Under the pieces are notes generated by a model. That model made no database searches, was not told the DNA's origin, and saw only the letters and a list, made by a program, of their open reading frames with translations. From the NCBI GenBank assembly GCA_963841325.1, contig CAWJBZ010000004.1, positions 67,435 through 131,434 of the forward strand: a stretch of 64,000 nt of DNA, read 5' to 3'. The stretch is from CAVPPA01 sp963841325. GTDB taxonomy: Bacteria > Patescibacteriota > Saccharimonadia > Saccharimonadales > UBA4665. Position 1 is the stretch's first letter, and the number at the start of each line of letters is the position of its first letter. Positions 15,714-24,943 of this stretch are shown piece by piece. Both the position numbers and the translations under genes were made by a program.

Positions 15714-15757
15714 AAGCGTTATTTTATAGCTTATACCCAAAGGTTTGCAAACAGCTA

Positions 15758-15847
15758 TGGCGGAGGGGGTGGGATTCGGACCCACGAAGCCTTGCGGCTT
15801 GCCAGTTTTCAGGACTGGTGGAATAAACCGGACTATCCGACCCCTCC
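15758..15847 (-). tRNA. tRNA-Ser (anticodon UGA)
   Basis: Class II tRNA with acceptor GGAGGGG/CCCCTCC, anticodon stem CCAGT/ACTGG and loop CCTGAAA (UGA, reads UCA), variable arm AAGCC/GGCTT, T-loop GGTCCGAATCCC, and encoded GCCA. Confidence 0.95.
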
Positions 15848-16000
15848 AGAGGTCATACAACTAATGCAGGCTGCTATTTTGAAGTACTCTCAGGTCTGTA
15901 TTATAGGTGTTGTTGGGGTAATGCTCAACGGCTTTAGTTTAATCTTATGTAACTAGTGACTAACGGTATTGGAAGACTTATAATACAATGGCCCATTCAG

Positions 16001-16094
16001 GGAGAGGTACCCAAGTTGGCTGAAGGGGACGGTTTGCTAAATCGTTAGGGGGATGCAAGTCCCCGCGAGGGTTCGAATCCCTCTCTCTCCGCCA
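16001..16094 (+). tRNA. tRNA-Ser (anticodon GCU)
   Basis: Class II tRNA with acceptor GGAGAGG/CTCTCTCC, anticodon loop TTGCTAA (GCU, reads AGC/AGU), a long variable arm (GGGGGAUGCAAGUCCCC), T-loop GGTTCGAATCC and encoded GCCA. TATAAT stands about 15 bp upstream as a -10 box. Confidence 0.95.
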
Positions 16095-16254
16095 GTTAGT
16101 TACAGCGCATAATTTGTTCGAACCAACCAACTTGTTGTATTTATTGCGTTGTAAATAAGTTATCTAATGGTTGCATACTCTTTGACTGCTAAGCTATACT
16201 GCTATTAAGACAAATACGCAAGACTCATTTAGTAATTATCTGGAGGGTAACAAC

Positions 16255-16728
16255 ATGGCGCGACGTAATCGCGACGACGATCTATTGCTCGAAGAAGATG
16301 AGCTGACAGCGGCATTTTTAGGTGATGATGATACTAGCGCAGCTGCAGCGCCAACCACAGCAACACCAACTACTGACAGCGAGTGGACTGAAGAAGAAGC
16401 TGTTGTAGCCGGTCAGTTGGCGGTCGATGTTTATGAAACTAAGGAACGATTGGTCGTTAAAGCTCGTACTGCTGGTGTCAATAAGAGTGAGTTGGATGTA
16501 AGTATATCTGACAATCAGTTAACTATTAGGGGCACTCTTTCGGCGGGCGAAGAAGAAGTTGAGAATTACTTTTTACAAGAATGCTATTGGGGTGAGTTCA
16601 CCCGCACCATTGCTTTACCGGTACCAGTCAAGGAAGAAGAAATTGAAGCGGTATTGAAAGATGGTGTATTGACTATTAGTTTTGGCAAAGTTAAACAAGA
16701 TACTGTTAAAAAGATACAAGTTTTGTAG
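16255..16728 (+). CDS. Small heat-shock protein, Hsp20/alpha-crystallin family
   Basis: ATP-independent chaperone that holds unfolding proteins. Residues about 53-157 form the alpha-crystallin domain (LAVDVYETKERLVVKARTAGV, NQLTIRGTL, GEFTRTIALPVPV, VLKDGVLTISF). The N-terminal 50 residues are acidic and Ala/Thr-rich. GGAGGG lies 7 bases before ATG, and TTGCAT-N18-TATACT upstream makes a plausible promoter. It lacks the usual C-terminal IxI anchor, though IQVL at the end may stand in for it. Confidence 0.92.
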   Translation: MARRNRDDDLLLEEDELTAAFLGDDDTSAAAAPTTATPTTDSEWTEEEAVVAGQLAVDVYETKERLVVKARTAGVNKSELDVSISDNQLTIRGTLSAGEEEVENYFLQECYWGEFTRTIALPVPVKEEEIEAVLKDGVLTISFGKVKQDTVKKIQVL

Positions 16729-16815
16729 AACTGGATAACTATCGAACATCAATGGTGTCGATAACAGATGCTATTGTTGGTGTTGTGTATTATTGTGACT
16801 TAGATATCGACCAAT

Positions 16816-18207
16816 TTAGTAACTAAGTAATAGTTCACTACTATTGGTCTGAATCACCAAACGCCACCCTGACTTCTGTAAACTGGTTAATAATTGGTTG
16901 TTAAGGCTGCTCTTGGACAACAGAACACAATGAATATCGTACTTGGAAAATTGTTCTTTTCTGATTGTTTTGTTTTCAATTACTTGATTATAAATATTTA
17001 GATACTTTTGGCCTGAACTGTTACGCCAAGATGGCATTCGTCCGTCTATGTAAACTGGTTGGGAGGGTAGTTGCCATATGAGATATCCACCATAGTTATA
17101 GTCGTTAAATAAATTTCCATTACATGGATGAGCTCGTAAATAAGCAACGGCTTGAACTGGATATGGCATATTACGCTGTGGCCACGGGATAAAGGCAGCA
17201 ACAAAAACATAGATCAACCATCCAACAATAAGCAACGCAAACGTTCTAATAACAACTTTACGTGGACGATCTAATTCCTTTGGCAATTGGTCTTTGATCT
17301 CTTCATAATATTTCTCTAGGTCTTTGACTGCGGCGATAACGAAAAGGGGTACATTTCTGGTTGCCGCCATGGCGGCTGCAAGCATTATCGGTCCTATGTC
17401 TAACCAATTGGCTAGTTTCTTCCGGCGCAATAACCAAAAACCGGCTCCCCACAGACAAACAAAAGCAATTGCTGCCATTGGTAAATATAAAATAGCCCAT
17501 TCGTCTATTTGGAAATGTAATGAGCTGTCAAATGTAGTTCGGGCAATTTCTACGTATAGGTTGAAGCCATAGGGGTTAATAAATGTGGCAATAATACTTA
17601 ACGCCAGAGTGGCAGCCAGTATTTTTTGCCGTTTTCTAACCAGGTAATATGCCAAAATAGCTAGTCCAACGACGAATCCGGCATGCAAATTTGCCCACAG
17701 TACAAACATTAGGGGCATCAACCATATCCAGCGACCGTAGAGACTGGTAACTACTTTAAGTAAGACGGCTAAAAGAAGTACTGTCCAAGCTATTGGTCTG
17801 ATGCCGGCATATGGCGATAAGGCTGCTACAGCCAGCAATAACACTAATAACCGCGATCTGGCACTAACTATAAACAGGGAAGCGGCCCATAGACCGGCAA
17901 AAACCACAGCTAACAGGTTATAGCCACCAACGCCATAAAGTAATGAAACGATAACGTCATTACCCCATTCATGGTCAATCCAGTGAAAATTACGGGCAGT
18001 ATAGGTAAAGATATCGTGGCTTGGGATACCATGAGCTCTGATGTAGTTTCCGGCTTGTAAATGCCAGCCGAAATCTGGGTCTATTCTGACCCAAGCTATT
18101 AAGAAGAAGCCAATAAAGACTAAAATGATCTTCAGGCATAAGTTAACTTTGGGTCGGTGCAATAGAGTGCTGACAGCATGTGATACTTGCTTCATTTGTC
18201 TCGTCAT
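16816..18207 (-). CDS. Multispanning GT-C-like membrane protein
   Basis: A 463-residue protein with about ten transmembrane helices and a final soluble domain. The first outer loop carries DPDFGWHLQAGNYIRAHGIP, an acidic motif typical of GT-C type glycosyltransferase-like proteins that use lipid-linked sugars, and NLHAGF and INPYGF are further shared landmarks. The C-terminal soluble part (CNGNLFNDYNYGGYLIWQLP) resembles the outer domain of these proteins. Acceptor and sugar are unknown. A bidirectional hairpin separates it from the pilin cluster. Confidence 0.7.
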   Translation of the reverse strand: MTRQMKQVSHAVSTLLHRPKVNLCLKIILVFIGFFLIAWVRIDPDFGWHLQAGNYIRAHGIPSHDIFTYTARNFHWIDHEWGNDVIVSLLYGVGGYNLLAVVFAGLWAASLFIVSARSRLLVLLLAVAALSPYAGIRPIAWTVLLLAVLLKVVTSLYGRWIWLMPLMFVLWANLHAGFVVGLAILAYYLVRKRQKILAATLALSIIATFINPYGFNLYVEIARTTFDSSLHFQIDEWAILYLPMAAIAFVCLWGAGFWLLRRKKLANWLDIGPIMLAAAMAATRNVPLFVIAAVKDLEKYYEEIKDQLPKELDRPRKVVIRTFALLIVGWLIYVFVAAFIPWPQRNMPYPVQAVAYLRAHPCNGNLFNDYNYGGYLIWQLPSQPVYIDGRMPSWRNSSGQKYLNIYNQVIENKTIRKEQFSKYDIHCVLLSKSSLNNQLLTSLQKSGWRLVIQTNSSELLLSY

Positions 18208-18304
18208 TGGATTTGTCCAACTAGTTGCCCAGCTAAAATACTCAATAATCTATCCTCTGCCCTAGAGTAATATACGGCAGGTTTTTAATTTTATCGATTA
18301 GAAA

Positions 18305-18335
18305 TAATAAAACACTCGCTAGCTGCGAGTGTTTT
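18305..18335 (-). terminator. Intrinsic terminator after the pilin gene cluster
   Basis: AAAACACTCGC-tagct-GCGAGTGTTTT is a perfect 11-bp stem, and the minus-strand read ends in TTTTATTATTT. It lies 55 bp after the stop of the last pilin-like gene and would end that operon; the symmetric A/T flanks allow action in both directions. Confidence 0.85.
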
Positions 18336-18389
18336 ATAGTAACCAGAAATTTTAAAATTAAACTTTATGGACAGTCTTTCTTCCAATTT

Positions 18390-18818
18390 TTAGCCAGCAC
18401 CGCCGCTGCTATTTACAGTGGAAGCCTGGTTAATGACAAAGTGAACGACCAACTGCGCTAGAACGACTACTACTAAACCCACCAGGGCATAGATAATCGT
18501 AGTTTTAGCTGCGCCCACCCGGCTACTGTCACCACCTGAGGTTATGTATCTTAAGCCACCGACAATGATCATAACAACCGCTATCACCCCAACGATAGCT
18601 GAGAAAATATTCACAATATTGTCGAGCAGGGTTTGGAAACTGCTGGTAGTGGTTGATGGACAACCGGTACTACCGGACAGATCAAAACTAGTCCCACTAC
18701 AAATTCCGTTGGTGATATTAACCTGAGCTGCTACTACCGCCGGTAAAGCCAGTGTCGGTACTGCAGCTATAAACAACATACTTAGTGCTATAGCCACATT
18801 CTTTAATTTCTTAGTCAT
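18390..18818 (-). CDS. TrbC/VirB2-like T4SS pilin (copy 1)
   Basis: The start MTKKLKNVAIALSMLFIAA is chosen for its signal peptide and AAAGG ribosome site; the in-frame ATG at 18884 would add 22 hydrophilic residues. After an Ala-rich cleavage region come two transmembrane helices around the GGLRYITSGGDSSRVGAAKT loop, the T4SS-pilin signature. Such pilins are the subunits of conjugation-like or adhesive pili. Last gene of the minus-strand run, 117 bp after copy 2. Confidence 0.85.
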   Translation of the reverse strand: MTKKLKNVAIALSMLFIAAVPTLALPAVVAAQVNITNGICSGTSFDLSGSTGCPSTTTSSFQTLLDNIVNIFSAIVGVIAVVMIIVGGLRYITSGGDSSRVGAAKTTIIYALVGLVVVVLAQLVVHFVINQASTVNSSGGAG

Positions 18819-18935
18819 CGATTGCCTTTCTTTAGGAATATACCTATTAAACTTTATAGCATATATAAATGAGTTAGTCATCAAGCATTATAAACCAGTT
18901 GACTTATTTACATAAGCCTAATGTAGAGTTGTTGA

Positions 18936-19361
18936 TTAGGTACTTTTAGTAACTTGGTTAATAACAAAGTGAACGATCAGCTGTGCTAGAACGACAATAA
19001 TTATACCGACGATTGCATATAGTAAAGAAGCTCTTGCTTTGGATACGCTCTGTGGATTACCACCAGAGGTTATAAACTGTAGGCCAGCAATAATGATCAT
19101 AATAACCGCAACTACTCCCACAATTATCGAGAAAATATTAATGATTGTGGTTAGGGTGGTATTTAATTGACCACCGTTATCGTTGCAAGAATTACCAGTT
19201 ACTAAGTTAACCCCCTGGCAAGCTTCGGTGGCAGCAGGACTCATAGCCATATAGTACGGCATTGGCCTAATTGATGATGCTCCAGCGCTGCCTACGAGTA
19301 TTATGCTTGCTAAACCCGCTAGAACCAGACTAGTATTCAATAATTTTGTTATTAACTTCAT
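18936..19361 (-). CDS. TrbC/VirB2-like T4SS pilin (copy 2)
   Basis: A 141-residue pilin-like protein: signal peptide (LLNTSLVLAGLASIILVGSAGAS), a short outer segment with a Cys pair (CQGVNLVTGNSCNDN), and two helices around GLQFITSGGNPQSVSKAR. Paralogue of copies 1 and 3 and 20 bp downstream of copy 3, so co-transcription is likely. Sequence divergence outside the helix-loop-helix core suggests different roles or variable exposed faces. Confidence 0.85.
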   Translation of the reverse strand: MKLITKLLNTSLVLAGLASIILVGSAGASSIRPMPYYMAMSPAATEACQGVNLVTGNSCNDNGGQLNTTLTTIINIFSIIVGVVAVIMIIIAGLQFITSGGNPQSVSKARASLLYAIVGIIIVVLAQLIVHFVINQVTKST

Positions 19362-19380
19362 GAATATTCTTATGACTAAA

Positions 19381-19776
19381 TCATACCTTACTTAGTACAA
19401 ACCCAATAATACTCTCGGCCAAAACAATGATGACAATGCCGACGATAGCACCGATTAGTGCACCTCTTGCACCTTGAGCTTTAGCTGGATCACCACCAGA
19501 CGTAATGAAGCGTAAGCCTGAAACTATAATAACTATAACTGCAGCGATGCCTGCTATTGTTGCTATGATAAACGATATTTTAAGCAACAAGCCGTTAGGG
19601 CCAATTAAAGGGTTACTAGATGGATTGCTACCTGACACCCTTTCCTGGCACACTGTGCTATTGCTCCCACTGCCACTGCATACGTTATTAAATAAAACGT
19701 CAGCTGAAGCTATGGTTGGCATCAATCCAATGGCGAATACTAATACTATTATTAGAACTTTTGATTTACTGATCAT
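19381..19776 (-). CDS. TrbC/VirB2-like T4SS pilin (copy 3)
   Basis: A 131-residue protein with a signal peptide (KVLIIVLVFAIGLMPTIASA), a Ser/Asn-rich outer segment with two Cys, and the core GLRFITSGGDPAKAQGARGA between two helices. Its start overlaps the stop of the double pilin by 4 bp, a translational-coupling layout. Confidence 0.85.
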   Translation of the reverse strand: MISKSKVLIIVLVFAIGLMPTIASADVLFNNVCSGSGSNSTVCQERVSGSNPSSNPLIGPNGLLLKISFIIATIAGIAAVIVIIVSGLRFITSGGDPAKAQGARGALIGAIVGIVIIVLAESIIGFVLSKV

Positions 19777-20447
19777 AAAAACCTACCTAACACTAGTGAC
19801 ACAATCGATTCTGCCACAATCGCAACAATCAATCCTACTAATGCATAAATGACTGTGCTTCTTGCTGCTGCAGCGGCTTGTGGATCTCCGCTAGAGAAGA
19901 CATAGCGAAGTCCACCAATAACAACGAACATTAGTGCTAGCGCTCCAATTATGCCAAAGGCATCCTGGAGAATAGTACCGACAATAGCCCCATTTACAGT
20001 ATTTGTAGAATAAGGTAGGGAATTAAGATTAAGAGTCGCGTTATTAGAAGCAGATATATTACCACTACCATTACCAGCACCTATACGATTGCCCAAATAA
20101 GATATGGTGGGGATGGCAATAATTGCAACAGCTAAACCAACAAGAGCATATATTATGGTTGACTGAGCCTGGGCTGTTGCGTTTGGTGAGCCTTGGCTCG
20201 TTATATATCTAATACCACCGTATATCACGAAAATAACCGCCACTAGACCCGCTATCATCAACAAGTCATCAATAATTGCCAGCAGAACAAGTAATGCATC
20301 GTTGGGACCGTTTAGTACAACATTGCAAGCCCCGGAGTTATCGGGCTGAACGTTCAAATACGCATACCAAGGCTTCAGACCTAAAAAGCTCCATTGTTGG
20401 CAACTTGTAGTCGTTGTAGCTGCGAAAATTTTCAATAAGCTAACCAT
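19773..20447 (-). CDS. Tandem double T4SS pilin (two fused pilin units)
   Basis: 224 residues holding two full helix-loop-helix pilin cores: GGIRYITSQGSPNATAQAQS near residue 80 and GGLRYVFSSGDPQAAAAARS near residue 183, each with two transmembrane helices, joined by an Asn/Ser-rich linker with GNGSGN. Known VirB2-like pilins hold a single unit, so this is an internal duplication or fusion. It may act as a minor pilin, a tip or a base adaptor. Overlaps both neighbours (4 bp and 8 bp). Confidence 0.85.
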   Translation of the reverse strand: MVSLLKIFAATTTTSCQQWSFLGLKPWYAYLNVQPDNSGACNVVLNGPNDALLVLLAIIDDLLMIAGLVAVIFVIYGGIRYITSQGSPNATAQAQSTIIYALVGLAVAIIAIPTISYLGNRIGAGNGSGNISASNNATLNLNSLPYSTNTVNGAIVGTILQDAFGIIGALALMFVVIGGLRYVFSSGDPQAAAAARSTVIYALVGLIVAIVAESIVSLVLGRFL

Positions 20448-20913
20448 GCAAGAAACCTCCTGGCATTAGGAACTGCAAAAATGCATATAACAGTATATAC
20501 GCAAGTAACCCAAGCAGTGCATTGGTGATGTGCCTTCTCCCAGAAGCAAGCCTCTGCGGGTCTCCGCTAGATGAGCTGTATTCTATCCCGCCAATTATCA
20601 CGGCAACTACAACTACCAACCCGACTGCACCAGATAAAACATTTATGAATGGATTAATATATTTAGCAAATAAACATGCCATAGGGGTGCTTTGACTGCC
20701 ATTAGGACAACATGTGATTTGACCACCCGTACTACTTCCAGACTGCACAGCAACTTCTCCTGATGGACAAGTACTAGTATCGGCCATGTAATTCAGGGGA
20801 GCAGCAAAAACGCTTGGTCCCATAGAAGCTGTTAGGATAGTAAAAATTCCCAAAAACAATACATGCCCAAATATTCTCTGTTTGTATTTCATAATATGCA
20901 TCATAAAGGTCAT
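20440..20913 (-). CDS. TrbC/VirB2-like T4SS pilin (copy 4, first gene)
   Basis: A 157-residue protein: basic start, signal helix (IFGHVLFLGIFTILTASM), an outer segment with Cys residues (TSTCPSGEVAV, TCCPNGSQ, MACLF), then helices around GGIEYSSSSGDPQRLASGRR. AGGA upstream supports the ATG at 20913. First of five overlapping or closely spaced pilin-type genes, divergent from the plus-strand secretion genes. Confidence 0.82.
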   Translation of the reverse strand: MTFMMHIMKYKQRIFGHVLFLGIFTILTASMGPSVFAAPLNYMADTSTCPSGEVAVQSGSSTGGQITCCPNGSQSTPMACLFAKYINPFINVLSGAVGLVVVVAVIIGGIEYSSSSGDPQRLASGRRHITNALLGLLAYILLYAFLQFLMPGGFLHG

Positions 20914-21072
20914 GCTTCTTTTCCTAGACTATATCGTTTATCTGTTTATCAATCAAGAGTAAGCGTAAGTTGCAATGCATCAATGTTGGCAAAGTATCAC
21001 ATCTATGTTAGCGTTAACTTAGGTTCGTCTTGCGACGAAAGTATCTTTGATAAATTGGAGGGATTACTACCA

Positions 21073-21831
21073 ATGGACGTCAAGCCTGACAGGCCCCCCG
21101 ACGGGAATACTGGTCAGATGCCGGTCTGGCCAATATGGATTTTCGGTTTGGTTTTGGTGTTCCCGGGGTGGTTAGCTTCTTTTTACCTGCAGCTAAAAGC
21201 TCAGCAGGACAAGCAACCGTCCGGCTATATTCGCCAGAACTACCGGAAAATGCGGAATATCTACACCCCGGTCTGGGCCGTGCTTTTATTGGCAGGAGCA
21301 ATTCTTGTAACTCAGTCCGCCACCAATAATTCCACCCCCAACAGTAGTGTCATCCCGTCAAGTTATTCAACCCCTGCATATACTGTGCCGCCAACTGTTG
21401 CCGCAACAGCAACAAGCACACCAAGTATCATGCAGCAGGAACAAGCGCTCTGCGAGCAACAATATGGCGGTACGTTTAACACACCGGTAGATTATGATGG
21501 CGCTACAGCTACCTGTGTAGCCACACTTGACGGAGGTGGCGTGACGGCTACGTTCAATACAGCTGGGGTCTTTGCTGACCCGTGTGCTGATTTCGCCTGG
21601 ACTACAAAGTACGATGTACCGTGGTCTACGGGTTGTGGTGCACCACCTGAATCAGCTAATCTGGCACAGACAGACTGCAACAACATGACGTACTTCCCCA
21701 CTCCAGCTGAATCTAGCGCTGAAGGGTTCGACGTTAACTATTATCCGTTCACTAGCAATCCTTCTACGCCACACTTCAACTGGTACCCGCTACTGGACGT
21801 CTGCACCGCTAGTCTCAACAGCGGTTCCTAG
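21073..21831 (+). CDS. Two-helix membrane protein with Cys-rich outer domain
   Basis: ATG 21073 is chosen because GGAGGG sits about 9 bases upstream; the longer frame from 20863 runs through the divergent promoter region. Two helices (WPIWIFGLVLVFPGWLASF and IYTPVWAVLLLAGAILVT) are followed by a Thr/Ser linker and an outer domain with about eight Cys, including paired repeats such as ALCEQQYGGTF and DVCTASLNS. It lies between the pilins and the VirB6-like gene, so it may be a surface component of that system. No family is recognised. Confidence 0.65.
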   Translation: MDVKPDRPPDGNTGQMPVWPIWIFGLVLVFPGWLASFYLQLKAQQDKQPSGYIRQNYRKMRNIYTPVWAVLLLAGAILVTQSATNNSTPNSSVIPSSYSTPAYTVPPTVAATATSTPSIMQQEQALCEQQYGGTFNTPVDYDGATATCVATLDGGGVTATFNTAGVFADPCADFAWTTKYDVPWSTGCGAPPESANLAQTDCNNMTYFPTPAESSAEGFDVNYYPFTSNPSTPHFNWYPLLDVCTASLNSGS

Positions 21832-21842
21832 CAAAGAGATGT

Positions 21843-21858
21843 TCACTAGCACTAGTGA
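21843..21858. repeat. Palindrome TCACTAG-CA-CTAGTGA
   Basis: Perfect 7-bp arms with a 2-base loop, 12 bp after the stop of the Cys-rich membrane protein. It stands 23 bp before a longer hairpin. Confidence 0.45.
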
Positions 21859-21881
21859 GCAGGATAATCGCAAACGACCTC

Positions 21882-21942
21882 GCCCTTCCAGGGTAGTGGC
21901 TTGCATTTCCCCACCGGGAAATACAACCACACCCTGGAGGGC
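21882..21942. other. Long imperfect hairpin (61 nt), terminator or small RNA
   Basis: The outer stem pairs CCAGGGT with ACCCTGG (GCCC/GGGC outside), then GTGG with CCAC and CATTTCCC with GGGAAATA around a short loop, with a few bulges. It is GC-rich within AT-rich surroundings and lacks a T run, so a standard terminator is doubtful. A structured small RNA or a recombination or REP-like element is possible. The stretch 21943-22080 shows nothing else except a TATAGT -10-like box before the next gene. Confidence 0.55.
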
Positions 21943-22114
21943 AATTGACTCTTAAACTGAATTTGCAATAACTTATCTACAATTTATTCTCTAACCTCAT
22001 AATCGATTAATAACAGATTACGGTTTGAGCTATTAGGTTTTGCCCATTAGCCTGGGCTAAGCTAGTTTTTTTAGCTAGTATTAGGTATAGTGTGGTTTAT
22101 ATAAACAAAACGTT

Positions 22115-24943
22115 ATGCACACAAAAAATCTTCCTAAAATTTTGGGCGTTATTTTAGCGCTCCTTGCCTTTTTGGTGGCTTTAGGATTACCAATCGTTGA
22201 TGGTACTCAAGTCTTTGCTTCACTGCCCCCTACTAATAGTGGTCCTCCAGTCGCTCAGTGGACAGACTATTGCGATATTACTTTAGGCAGTATTGCTTTT
22301 AATGGTGACCCAAAGGGTAATATAGACGGCACCCCGTGTAATTTTACGACCAAAACATATAGCGGTACCACCTATGCAATGCTCTATGATACGCCTTTAG
22401 ACTCAACCAGTTGCGCTGATGCTTTGATGTTCACGTCTACGGGCAGTGCAGATGCAACGATCACGGCCGCCTCTACTGCACAATTCGCACCTGGTTCCGG
22501 CTACCCTTCATGTACCTACAACTATAATGATCCGAATGGATTTACGGTAGATATTACAGGCAATCGCCTACAGGCAACATGGACCAGCTATTCGCCGGCT
22601 GAAATTACCTATCTTGGGACTGTCTATGGTAATTTAAGCAGTAATTATAGTGGTGATACTGTCACCCTGGAAGAGAACACCCAAACCCTTTTCAATTGTC
22701 TCGATTTCATACAAGTATCCGGCAACAGTAGTACTTCTTATGAAAATATTAAGACAGCAAATTTAATTATCAATCAATGCACTGGTTATGGTAATACACC
22801 ATCTACTTATAAAACAGTTGCTATTACATTGACAAATTCTTATGCTTCTGCTCCTGGTGCTCCTGGTGCTCCTGGAGGTGGCAGTGGCAGTACGACTGTC
22901 AATTATAACTGCCCCATCACTAACCCTGCAGCCGGGTGGGCTCTGTGCCCTATATTTGACGTCGGTGTTGATGCTGCTAATGCACTAAGTACACAGATCA
23001 GCAACTTTTTGTATATACCTACAGCTGGCATTTTTACTGGTAATAACAATTTACAAACAGCATTCGATAATTTCCGTGACATTGGACTAGCAATAATGGT
23101 CATAGCCGGTTTAATAATGGTGGTTAGTCAAGCCGCCGGACTGGAAATATTTGCAGCCTATACAGTACGCAAGGCCTTACCACGACTTGTAATAGCTATC
23201 ATCGGTATCTCATTGGCTTGGTCGTTGTTAGAGTTTGTGGTTACATTTTTTGATGACATCGGTATATGGGCTAATAATCTTGTTATGATGTCTGTAAATG
23301 CCACAAGCGCCGGTGTTACATTTAACCCTGCCCAAGCGCTTGGATCTTTGGTGGATGGAGTAGCGCTTGGTGGTGTTGCAGTTGTGGCACTGGGGGCAAT
23401 AGGAGCTTTTAGTTTACTTCTGACAGCACTTCTAGCTCTGTTTGTAGGATTCCTTATTCTTTCCTTACGATGGTTGGTGGTGGTCGTTTGTATTTTAACC
23501 GCACCTCTAGCTATCGCCGCTTATGTTCTGCCCGGAACAACCAAATTATGGACTTTTTGGAAGGATTCCTTACTTGGAGCTCTAATAATGTATCCATTAA
23601 TCATGGCTTTTCTAGCTGCCGGTTTGGCGGCATCCTATATTGTTGGTCCGCATAATTCTATACTTTCGATTCTCGTGGCATTCGCACCTTTTTTTATGCT
23701 ACCTTTTGCTTTCAGACTAACAACTGGGATAATGGGTACTATCTCCGGTGGCACTCAGAAAGCTTTCAGTGGCGGTTTTATTCGCCTCAAGAAGCAACGT
23801 CAGGAGATTCTAGCTACTAACAGGCAAGCCCTTCTAGCAGGACAGCGTTATAGGGGTAGTAACGCCCTCAGCAGGAGAGCTCGCGATGTAGGAGGAGGGT
23901 TTGGCGCATTTATGGCATCAGGTGATAAGCTCCACTATTTTAACAAGGAAACGCGTGATGCGGCACGGCAAACCCATCAAGATATGGTCATGGGTGCATA
24001 CGGTAAGCGCCCCGAAATCATTGCCACTCAAAATAATAAGGATATGTTACGAGCCGGAACATATCTGAGCCAAGACGAAGCTAGGACGGGTTTAGAATCT
24101 TATATGCGTGACGTCGAGGGCGTAACTGATGAAGATCAGATTAAAACCCGTGTTGGTAGAGCAGCCGCCGCTGTCGAAAATACGGGTGGCTATAGCAGAG
24201 TACGCCAACAATATTCAACAATGCAGCTGGCTGCCGCGGCGGGCTATAAAGACTTGAAAGATACAACAGGAACAATTGTACGTGTTTCTCATGGCAACAG
24301 AGAGGTAATGGATAGCTTGATAGGGTCTACCCGCAGTATTAGTGAGCGTGCAGGACGTCCTGACCTCAAGCCGGGCTTCGGGACAATGCAACAGTTGGTG
24401 TATGATCAAGCAGGTATAGGTGGGGGAGAAAAGCCAACTGATGCAAGGTATACAGCTGCCTCTATAGAAGCTGCTTTTGGTACAGATAATGCAACTCTTG
24501 TGCGAAGTAAACCTGCAAGTGTTGAAAATATGTTTGGTGCTTTGGCAAAAGGGCTTGATCCGGCACAAATACGTGAAGTTGTAACGGCAGGAATGACCAG
24601 AAAAGCCGGGGAAACTGACGCAGATTACAATGGCCGTATCGAGACCGCAGCTTCGCAACTTCGTGGCCAGATACTGGCTAAGGCTCGTAATGTCCAGGGT
24701 GCTGCCTCGTGGGGTCCGGAAGTTAATATGGTGGCCTTTAATAAAGCATTGGATGAGGCTGGTAGAGATTTCGCTACCACGAGAACAATGGTGGAGCCTC
24801 AACCGGGCTTTACGCGGCCCATCGATCAGGTAGCCGCCAAAGCACTGCATGATACCCTGCAACGACCAACAACATATGATCGGGGGCACGAAGAGCAATT
24901 TCGAGGTCCCGAAGAGCCTCCTCCCGGATCGTCTCCGGAATAG
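22115..24943 (+). CDS. VirB6/TrbL-like polytopic T4SS channel protein
   Basis: 942 residues: signal peptide (LPKILGVILALLAFLVALGL), a Thr/Ser/Cys-rich outer domain to about residue 240, a short collagen-like APGAPGAPGGG linker, then about seven transmembrane helices (residues about 325-545) as in VirB6/TrbL channels, and a charged cytoplasmic tail of about 390 residues rich in Arg, Glu and Ala. Position before PrgI and VirB4 supports the role. The long soluble tail is unusual and could bind DNA or the ATPase. A TATAGT box stands upstream. Confidence 0.72.
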   Translation: MHTKNLPKILGVILALLAFLVALGLPIVDGTQVFASLPPTNSGPPVAQWTDYCDITLGSIAFNGDPKGNIDGTPCNFTTKTYSGTTYAMLYDTPLDSTSCADALMFTSTGSADATITAASTAQFAPGSGYPSCTYNYNDPNGFTVDITGNRLQATWTSYSPAEITYLGTVYGNLSSNYSGDTVTLEENTQTLFNCLDFIQVSGNSSTSYENIKTANLIINQCTGYGNTPSTYKTVAITLTNSYASAPGAPGAPGGGSGSTTVNYNCPITNPAAGWALCPIFDVGVDAANALSTQISNFLYIPTAGIFTGNNNLQTAFDNFRDIGLAIMVIAGLIMVVSQAAGLEIFAAYTVRKALPRLVIAIIGISLAWSLLEFVVTFFDDIGIWANNLVMMSVNATSAGVTFNPAQALGSLVDGVALGGVAVVALGAIGAFSLLLTALLALFVGFLILSLRWLVVVVCILTAPLAIAAYVLPGTTKLWTFWKDSLLGALIMYPLIMAFLAAGLAASYIVGPHNSILSILVAFAPFFMLPFAFRLTTGIMGTISGGTQKAFSGGFIRLKKQRQEILATNRQALLAGQRYRGSNALSRRARDVGGGFGAFMASGDKLHYFNKETRDAARQTHQDMVMGAYGKRPEIIATQNNKDMLRAGTYLSQDEARTGLESYMRDVEGVTDEDQIKTRVGRAAAAVENTGGYSRVRQQYSTMQLAAAAGYKDLKDTTGTIVRVSHGNREVMDSLIGSTRSISERAGRPDLKPGFGTMQQLVYDQAGIGGGEKPTDARYTAASIEAAFGTDNATLVRSKPASVENMFGALAKGLDPAQIREVVTAGMTRKAGETDADYNGRIETAASQLRGQILAKARNVQGAASWGPEVNMVAFNKALDEAGRDFATTRTMVEPQPGFTRPIDQVAAKALHDTLQRPTTYDRGHEEQFRGPEEPPPGSSPE

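Noticed and set aside
16741..16766. Inverted repeat TATCGA/TCGATA after hsp20 as terminator
   Set aside because: Short, bulged stem and no T run.
24215..24898. 227-residue minus-strand frame
   Set aside because: Lies wholly antisense to the VirB6-like gene tail, has no ribosome site and a composition typical of antisense translation.
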